DNA from: Planctomycetaceae bacterium
GTDB taxonomy: Bacteria; Planctomycetota; Planctomycetia; Planctomycetales; Planctomycetaceae
Length of the DNA: 11,125 nt
Reading direction: 5' to 3'
Assembly: GCA_020426085.1 (NCBI GenBank)
Contig: JAGQQP010000078.1
Location: forward strand, 1-11,125
Shown here: positions 7,743 to 11,125 of the stretch, piece after piece
How the letters are laid out: each line of letters opens with the position of its first letter
How positions within the stretch are numbered: position 1 is the stretch's first letter
The notes under the pieces: generated by a model
What the model was told of the DNA's origin: nothing
Database searches by the model: none
What the model saw: the letters and a program-made list of their open reading frames with translations, nothing else
Translations under genes and position numbers: made by a program

Positions 7743-8507
7743 TTATTCAGGACAGACACAGCCAATTGGATGGATTTCCGAAAGTTCACGCACCCAGATA
7801 TTTCGGAACTGAGTATCGTTGCGATGGAACTGAAGCTGAATCGGCAGTTTTTCTTCATGGGCCGTATAAAAAGGTGGTTGATGATAGAAAGTCGCTCCCT
7901 GCAGTTCAGTATGATTCTGAACGACTACCCCATTCTGAATTACTGTGACATAAGCAGGTTTGACGAGCTGTCCGTAGTCGTTGAAGCGGGGTGCGGTAAA
8001 AATGATATCATAAGTCTGCCATTCACCCGGCTTTCGGCAGGCATTTACCAGTGGGGGATACTGCTTGTAAATCGAACCGGCCTGGCCGTCGAAGTAGGTT
8101 TTATTTTCGTAAGAATCCAGAATCTGAACTTCATACTTCCCCATCAGAAAGACGCCACTGTTGCCGCGTCCCTGGCCTTTCCCTTCAATCTTTTTAGGAG
8201 TCGCCCATTCAATATGCAACTGACAGTCTCCGAATGATTGTTTGGTTTCAATATTTTTATTGGCGGTAATCGCATAACCGTCTTTGATCTTCCACTGATC
8301 GCCGTCTTTCCATTTGTCGAGGTTCTTACCATCAAACAGCACAATCGCATCGGAGGGGGGCTGATGCGGAGGCGTCTGTACGACTTCGGGTTCTTTCCAG
8401 ATCAGACCATTCTTGTATTCTTCCACCAGATTCCCATAGGTGTGATAAGCGGTTCCCAGAAAAACTGCGATCACCAGAATCCGAAATGCTTTATGTAAAC
8501 CAGTCAT
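7743..8507 (-). CDS. Exported DUF1080 (3-keto-disaccharide hydrolase family) protein
   Basis: A 254-residue protein with an N-terminal hydrophobic segment at 8-20 after a short basic start, acting as signal peptide or anchor, then a Pro-rich linker (46-51) and one DUF1080/PF06439 beta-jelly-roll domain. Typical marks are '[12 protein letters not shown]' (56-67), '[10 protein letters not shown]' (71-80), '[19 protein letters not shown]' (115-133), 'GSIYKQYPP' (144-152), '[15 protein letters not shown]' (161-175) and '[22 protein letters not shown]' near the end, cited here by its key residues H228, N230 and R235. The family is greatly expanded in planctomycetes and some members cleave 3-keto-glycosides. 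GGGAG at 8514-8518, 6 nt before ATG 8507, supports the start. The C-terminus ends in an unusual CVC pair (C250, C252). It lies 89 bp after the SDR gene and 74 bp before xylB, all on one strand. The substrate is not known. Confidence 0.88.
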   Translation of the reverse strand: MTGLHKAFRILVIAVFLGTAYHTYGNLVEEYKNGLIWKEPEVVQTPPHQPPSDAIVLFDGKNLDKWKDGDQWKIKDGYAITANKNIETKQSFGDCQLHIEWATPKKIEGKGQGRGNSGVFLMGKYEVQILDSYENKTYFDGQAGSIYKQYPPLVNACRKPGEWQTYDIIFTAPRFNDYGQLVKPAYVTVIQNGVVVQNHTELQGATFYHQPPFYTAHEEKLPIQLQFHRNDTQFRNIWVRELSEIHPIGCVCPE

Positions 8508-8596
8508 AACGTTCTCCCGTTTTATAATTATCTTGAATTTGAATAAAGAATGATGATTCTGCTGTTCCGGCTTATAAGAGAAACCCGTCAGAAGAA

Positions 8597-9364
8597 TCAG
8601 TAATCGAGGCTGGCGCCCCCTTCGGCTTCAATCGCCTGTCCCGTCAGAAAACTGGAATCCTCGGTAGCGAGGAATAACGCCAGTTTTCCCATTTCTTCGA
8701 TGGTGCCCATGCGTTTGAAAACCTGCAGATCGGCTACCGTTTTCAGTGCATTCTCTGCATCAGGCAGAGTTGCTGCCCAGTCTCTCATGAGAGGCGTATC
8801 GATATTACTTGGCAGGATCGCATTCACACGCACTCCGGCTTCCCCCAGTTCGATGGCCAGTGACTTGGTAAAGCTGACCTGCGCCCCTTTGGTAGAACAG
8901 TATGCTGTCGAATGATGCTGTCCTAAAACGGCTGTCATTGACGACATGTTAATAATCGTCCCTTTGGTTTTTCGCAGATGGGGCAGGGCATATTTCGCGC
9001 CGGCAAAAGTACTCAGAAAATTGACTCGCATCAACTGTTCCATTTCCTCAATACTGGTCTCTTCCAGCGACATCGCGGGAGGATGCACGCCGGCATTGTT
9101 GATGATGCAGTCCAGTCTACCGAACTGTTCCACGACCAGATCGATCGCCGAGCGAATCTGTTCATGCTCGCCCACATCACACTGCACGAACATCGCCTGG
9201 CCTGGTCCTTTTTCATTCAACTCGCGTGCCAGGTCCTGTCCGGCGTGTAGACCGCGTGCCAGGATCGCGACCTTGCCCCCCTCTTCACAGAAAACACGCG
9301 AACAGCCTTCACCGATGCCTTTACTTCCGCCGGTGACGATCACGACACGATCTTGAAATCTCAT
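8597..9364 (-). CDS. SDR-family NAD(P)-dependent dehydrogenase (HSD17B14/fucose dehydrogenase-like)
   Basis: A classical short-chain dehydrogenase of 255 residues. It has the Rossmann loop 'TGGSKGIG' (11-18), D63 in 'CDV', 'NNAG' at 89-92, N115, and the catalytic triad S142, Y155, K159 ('YCSTK'). A position after strand beta-6 reads 'LPSNIDTP' where many SDRs have PG, and the C-terminal '[10 protein letters not shown]' is normal. From memory, the stretches '[15 protein letters not shown]', 'YALPHLRK' and '[13 protein letters not shown]' resemble vertebrate HSD17B14 (reported as an L-fucose dehydrogenase), so a sugar or polyol substrate is attractive but unproven. The frame is open to ATG 9466, but ATG 9364 starts directly at the conserved fold, has GAGGGA a few bases upstream, and leaves the 9438-9452 dyad in the leader. 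It is the first gene of the unit with DUF1080 and xylB. Confidence 0.9.
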   Translation of the reverse strand: MRFQDRVVIVTGGSKGIGEGCSRVFCEEGGKVAILARGLHAGQDLARELNEKGPGQAMFVQCDVGEHEQIRSAIDLVVEQFGRLDCIINNAGVHPPAMSLEETSIEEMEQLMRVNFLSTFAGAKYALPHLRKTKGTIINMSSMTAVLGQHHSTAYCSTKGAQVSFTKSLAIELGEAGVRVNAILPSNIDTPLMRDWAATLPDAENALKTVADLQVFKRMGTIEEMGKLALFLATEDSSFLTGQAIEAEGGASLDY

Positions 9365-9437
9365 AGTTCCCTCAACCGATTTATCTTGCAGGATCAAACT
9401 CGGAACCGATAGTTGTAACGTTCCAGTTCGCCATTTA

Positions 9438-9452
9438 CGGTAACAATTACCG
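9438..9452. promoter_or_regulatory. Operator-like dyad CGGTAA-CAA-TTACCG upstream of the SDR gene
   Basis: A perfect 6+6 inverted repeat with a 3-bp centre lies 73-88 bp before ATG 9364. Its size and sequence resemble sites of LacI/GntR-type sugar regulators, such as the TGTTAC...GTAACA gluconate operators. It is a candidate operator for the SDR-DUF1080-xylB unit. No regulator gene is in the window. Confidence 0.4.
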
Positions 9453-9491
9453 GGAGGGAATTCCAATCCAACACAGTTTTGAATTGAGGGG

Positions 9492-9527
9492 ACACGACTA
9501 AATAAAAGAGCTTTATTTTATCCGTGT
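9492..9527. repeat. 36-bp imperfect dyad upstream of the SDR gene
   Basis: Outer arms ACACG (9492-9496) and CGTGT (9523-9527) flank inner arms AAATAAA (9500-9506) and TTTATTT (9512-9518), with loop AAGAGC-like bases between and a small internal mismatch. It lies about 130 bp before the SDR ATG and about 110 bp after the dehydratase stop. It could be an operator, a bidirectional terminator, or both. Confidence 0.4.
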
Positions 9528-9590
9528 GTTGATTGTAATGGTTTTAGAGCGCATCACATATAACAATAGCGACGCTCAATCTAATATACT

Positions 9591-9637
9591 CGTCTCAAAT
9601 GGCCTTGGAGACGTTACAGTAAAACTGGACACAGTCT
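9591..9637 (-). terminator. Hairpins just after the dehydratase stop, possible weak terminator
   Basis: Read on the - strand, AGACTG-TGTC-CAGTTT (9637-9622, one G-T pair) begins at the stop codon and runs into a short T-run. A second stem, CGTCTC (9591-9596)/GAGACG (9608-9613), follows with an 11-nt loop. Neither has a long T tract, so termination would be partial at best. Confidence 0.27.
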
Positions 9638-10616
9638 AGGAATTAGTCTGCTGCGAACCAATGCGCAAGATTTCAGGTAACTCTGCCAGGTTCAGATTTC
9701 CGCCGCTCAGAACGGCGACGACCTTCTTACCCGCAAATCGCGCTGGATTATTCAAGACCGCAGCCAGGGCGGCCGCACCGGCTCCTTCCGCCAGATTGTG
9801 GGTCTGCTTCAAAATATGGTAAGCGGCGATTCGCATATCATCTTCGCTGACCAGCAGAAAGTCGTCCAGGACGGATTTCATGATCTCCTGTGTGAATTCC
9901 GCGCCGGCGCGAGTGGCGACTCCCTCGGCCCAGGTCGATGCGGTGGGCGTAGTCTGCATCGTTCCCGTTTTCCAGGAAAGCTGGTTGGCAGGCGCATTTT
10001 CGGCCTGCACTCCAATCACTTCCGTCTGAGGACGCATCGCGCGGGCCACAATTCCCGTCCCACACACGCCACTCCCCATGCCAACAGGAACCAGGATGAC
10101 ATCCGGATTGGGAAGTGTATCAAAAATTTCGACTCCCTGTGTTCCCACGCCGGCAATCAGTTTCGGTTCATTGGCAGAATGAACATAACGCCGCCTGCCA
10201 TCCACCAGTTCTTCTTCGAGAAACTGCTTGGCTTCATTGAAGTCTTCTCCCGCTTCAATGATCTCTGCTCCCAGCATGCGAATTGCTTCGACTTTATCCG
10301 GATTATTATTGCGGGGGACGACGATCGTACATTTCACTCCATACTTTCGCGCCGCAAAAGCCAGGGACTGTCCATGATTGCCTGTGGAGCACCCCATGAT
10401 TCCTGCCTGCCGTTCTTCCTCTGAAAGTGTACTCACCAGATTAATGCCGCCCCGCACTTTGAATGCCCCGACAGGCTGGTGATTTTCGTGCTTCAGAAAC
10501 AGTTTCGCTCCAGTCAGTCGGCTCAAGCCAGGCCATTCAATCAGAGGCGTCGGTGGTAAGATACTGTGGACACGAGGCATTGCCTCCAGAATATCCTGAT
10601 AAGTCGGGGCTCGCAT
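9636..10616 (-). CDS. Threonine/serine dehydratase-like PLP enzyme (catabolic, no ACT domain)
   Basis: A 326-residue fold-type II PLP enzyme of the threonine ammonia-lyase group (EC 4.3.1.19 type), which converts L-threonine to 2-oxobutanoate and ammonia, or serine to pyruvate. The PLP lysine is K53 in 'ENHQPVGAFKVRGG'. 'STGNHGQSLAFAA' at 77-89 and 'VVPRNNNPDKVEAIRMLGAE' at 99-118 match the family. The phosphate loop 'GMGSGVCGTG' at 179-188 replaces the usual GGGGL-type loop, 'AEGAGAAALAA' is at 276-286, and 'LSGGN' at 303-307 contacts the pyridine ring. There is no C-terminal ACT regulatory domain, so it is TdcB-like in length rather than the biosynthetic IlvA form. AGGA 7 nt before ATG 10616 supports the start. 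It is separated from the SDR unit by about 270 bp with hairpins. A related activity (hydroxyaspartate dehydratase or serine racemase) cannot be excluded. Confidence 0.87.
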   Translation of the reverse strand: MRAPTYQDILEAMPRVHSILPPTPLIEWPGLSRLTGAKLFLKHENHQPVGAFKVRGGINLVSTLSEEERQAGIMGCSTGNHGQSLAFAARKYGVKCTIVVPRNNNPDKVEAIRMLGAEIIEAGEDFNEAKQFLEEELVDGRRRYVHSANEPKLIAGVGTQGVEIFDTLPNPDVILVPVGMGSGVCGTGIVARAMRPQTEVIGVQAENAPANQLSWKTGTMQTTPTASTWAEGVATRAGAEFTQEIMKSVLDDFLLVSEDDMRIAAYHILKQTHNLAEGAGAAALAAVLNNPARFAGKKVVAVLSGGNLNLAELPEILRIGSQQTNS

Positions 10617-10703
10617 GTTCCATTCCTGAAGCTGGATTTTGATCGGTAGAGCAGTTTATAAAAACTGAGACACTGTTCTACCTTTGAAGTTCGTTACCGA
10701 AGC

Positions 10704-10713
10704 GACAATTGTC
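10704..10713. promoter_or_regulatory. GACAATTGTC palindrome in the divergent intergenic region
   Basis: A perfect 10-bp palindrome lies 88 bp upstream of the dehydratase ATG. On the - strand it includes TTGACA (10710-10715), a perfect -35, but no matching -10 stands at 16-18 bp. It may be a small operator or chance. The 379-bp gap 10617-10995 otherwise holds the promoter at 10759-10787 and the short ORF at 10833-10982. Confidence 0.22.
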
Positions 10714-10758
10714 AAGTTTGGGAAGCCACAAGTTCAGACCTGGTTCAATTTGGAATTC

Positions 10759-10787
10759 TTGCATCTGCTCTATATGCCTGCTATGAT
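10759..10787 (+). promoter_or_regulatory. Promoter with extended -10 for the PSCyt1-like gene
   Basis: TTGCAT (10759-10764), 17-bp spacer, TATGAT (10782-10787, five of six consensus), preceded by TGC, which makes an extended -10 (TGN-TATGAT). Transcription would begin near 10794, leaving a leader of about 200 nt before ATG 10996. Confidence 0.48.
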
Positions 10788-10832
10788 TTTAGTTGAGATT
10801 GCTGACTCTGAAAAGAATATCCGTCAGTCTCT

Positions 10833-10982
10833 ATGAACCTGCCTGCTGAACACTGGGAGTTCAGCTACCGTAAACACCATTCGTTACGGACCGGTATCAC
10901 CAAACAGTTATCAACGCGTTTGATGTGCCAGGAATTCCGAAAAGAAATCCATCCCCGGCGCTTCTCACGTGTCCTCAACTGA
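10833..10982 (+). CDS. Possible 49-codon upstream ORF before the PSCyt1-like gene
   Basis: ATG 10833 opens a 49-residue basic frame (starts MNLPAEHWEF, ends RRFSRVLN) whose TGA at 10980-10982 overlaps the GAGGG ribosome site (10981-10985) of the next gene, 13 nt before ATG 10996. That spacing suits translational coupling. No recognised domain and no clear Shine-Dalgarno of its own. An inverted repeat CCGTAA (10868-10873)/TTACGG (10884-10889) lies inside it. It may be a leader peptide, a small protein or chance. Confidence 0.27.
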   Translation: MNLPAEHWEFSYRKHHSLRTGITKQLSTRLMCQEFRKEIHPRRFSRVLN

Positions 10983-10995
10983 GGGCGACTTAAAT

Positions 10996-11125
10996 ATGCC
11001 TTGGGTAATACTGCGATCACTGGTATTCCGCTGCTTTGCCATTTTGAGCCTGGTCATTCCACTCGAAGTGATGGCAGGGAAAGTCGATTTTAACCGGGAT
11101 ATCAGACCGATTCTCTCCCGTAACT
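10996..11125 (+). CDS. Secreted planctomycete cytochrome-C-like (PSCyt1) protein, N-terminal fragment
   Basis: Only 43 residues are present before the window ends. They comprise a signal peptide (MPWVILRSLVFRCFAILSLV, hydrophobic core about 8-22, likely cut after EVMA at 24-27) and then 'GKVDFNRDIRPILSRN'. The 'V.FNRDIRPILS..CF.CHGPD' opening is a hallmark of large exported planctomycete proteins that combine a PSCyt1 haem-binding-like domain with DUF1549 and DUF1553. The CxxCH motif itself would fall just past the edge and cannot be checked. GAGGG at 10981-10985, 10 nt upstream, supports ATG 10996. It is divergent from the dehydratase gene. Function in the family is unsettled; redox or polysaccharide-related roles have been proposed. 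Confidence 0.8.
   Translation, partial: MPWVILRSLVFRCFAILSLVIPLEVMAGKVDFNRDIRPILSRN

Noticed and set aside
7388..7948. 186-codon + strand frame across the xylB/DUF1080 junction
   Set aside because: It is antisense to two strongly supported genes, with no recognisable domain; a shadow frame.
8533..8545. Tandem TTGAAT TTGAAT upstream of the DUF1080 gene as a regulatory repeat
   Set aside because: Only two copies in AT-rich sequence, with no matching promoter arrangement; likely chance.
9365..9466. Longer SDR start at ATG 9466
   Set aside because: The extra 34 residues do not look like SDR sequence, ATG 9364 has a GAGGGA site, and the extension covers the operator-like dyad.
9798..10424. 208-codon + strand frame opposite the dehydratase gene
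   Set aside because: It is fully antisense to a gene with intact PLP motifs and has no family resemblance of its own.
1..11125. CRISPR arrays, tRNAs, insertion sequences, attachment sites
   Set aside because: No regularly spaced repeats, cloverleaf, transposase or terminal inverted repeats were seen on either strand.

Overview
The window looks like chromosomal DNA from a planctomycete, probably the Gimesia/Rubinisphaera side of the Planctomycetales. Three things point there: a secreted protein opening at the right edge carries the 'VDFNRDIRPILS' start typical of planctomycete cytochrome-C-like (PSCyt1) proteins; there is a secreted DUF1080 (3-keto-disaccharide hydrolase family) protein; and the genes are loosely spaced with moderate GC by eye and few strong Shine-Dalgarno sites. 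The genus is inferred, not shown. I see no tRNA, rRNA, CRISPR array, insertion sequence or phage gene.

Left part, + strand (1-4491): the C-terminal end of a TauE/SafE-type membrane exporter; a secreted M28-fold protein resembling glutaminyl cyclases; cydA and cydB, encoding a cytochrome bd-type quinol oxidase with a short Q-loop; and a small three-helix membrane protein of unknown function. Convergent to it on the - strand (4511-5674) is a Sulfotransfer_3-type sulfotransferase. Only 19 bp separate the two 3' ends, and a terminator-like hairpin for the + strand gene lies inside the sulfotransferase C-terminal codons. A good sigma70-like promoter (TATAAT, 17-nt spacer) sits about 105 nt upstream of the sulfotransferase start.

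A gap of about 460 bp (5675-6135) holds that promoter, several dyads and no convincing gene. Right part, - strand (10616 down to 6136): a threonine/serine dehydratase, then a run read in the order SDR dehydrogenase, DUF1080 protein, xylulokinase (xylB). The last three are close together on one strand and end at an 8-bp-stem hairpin, so they may form a small sugar or polyol catabolic unit: the SDR would oxidise a sugar or polyol, XylB would phosphorylate a ketopentose, and the exported DUF1080 protein would process glycosides outside the cytoplasm. The SDR 5' region holds two clear dyads, one a compact operator-like CGGTAA-N3-TTACCG. At the far right a divergent + strand promoter drives the truncated PSCyt1-like gene behind a roughly 200-nt leader with a possible 49-codon upstream ORF.

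No clearly new system is visible. The most worthwhile leads are the SDR/DUF1080/XylB unit with its candidate operator, the two upstream-ORF arrangements (before cydA and before the PSCyt1-like gene), and the unexplained 460-bp gap.
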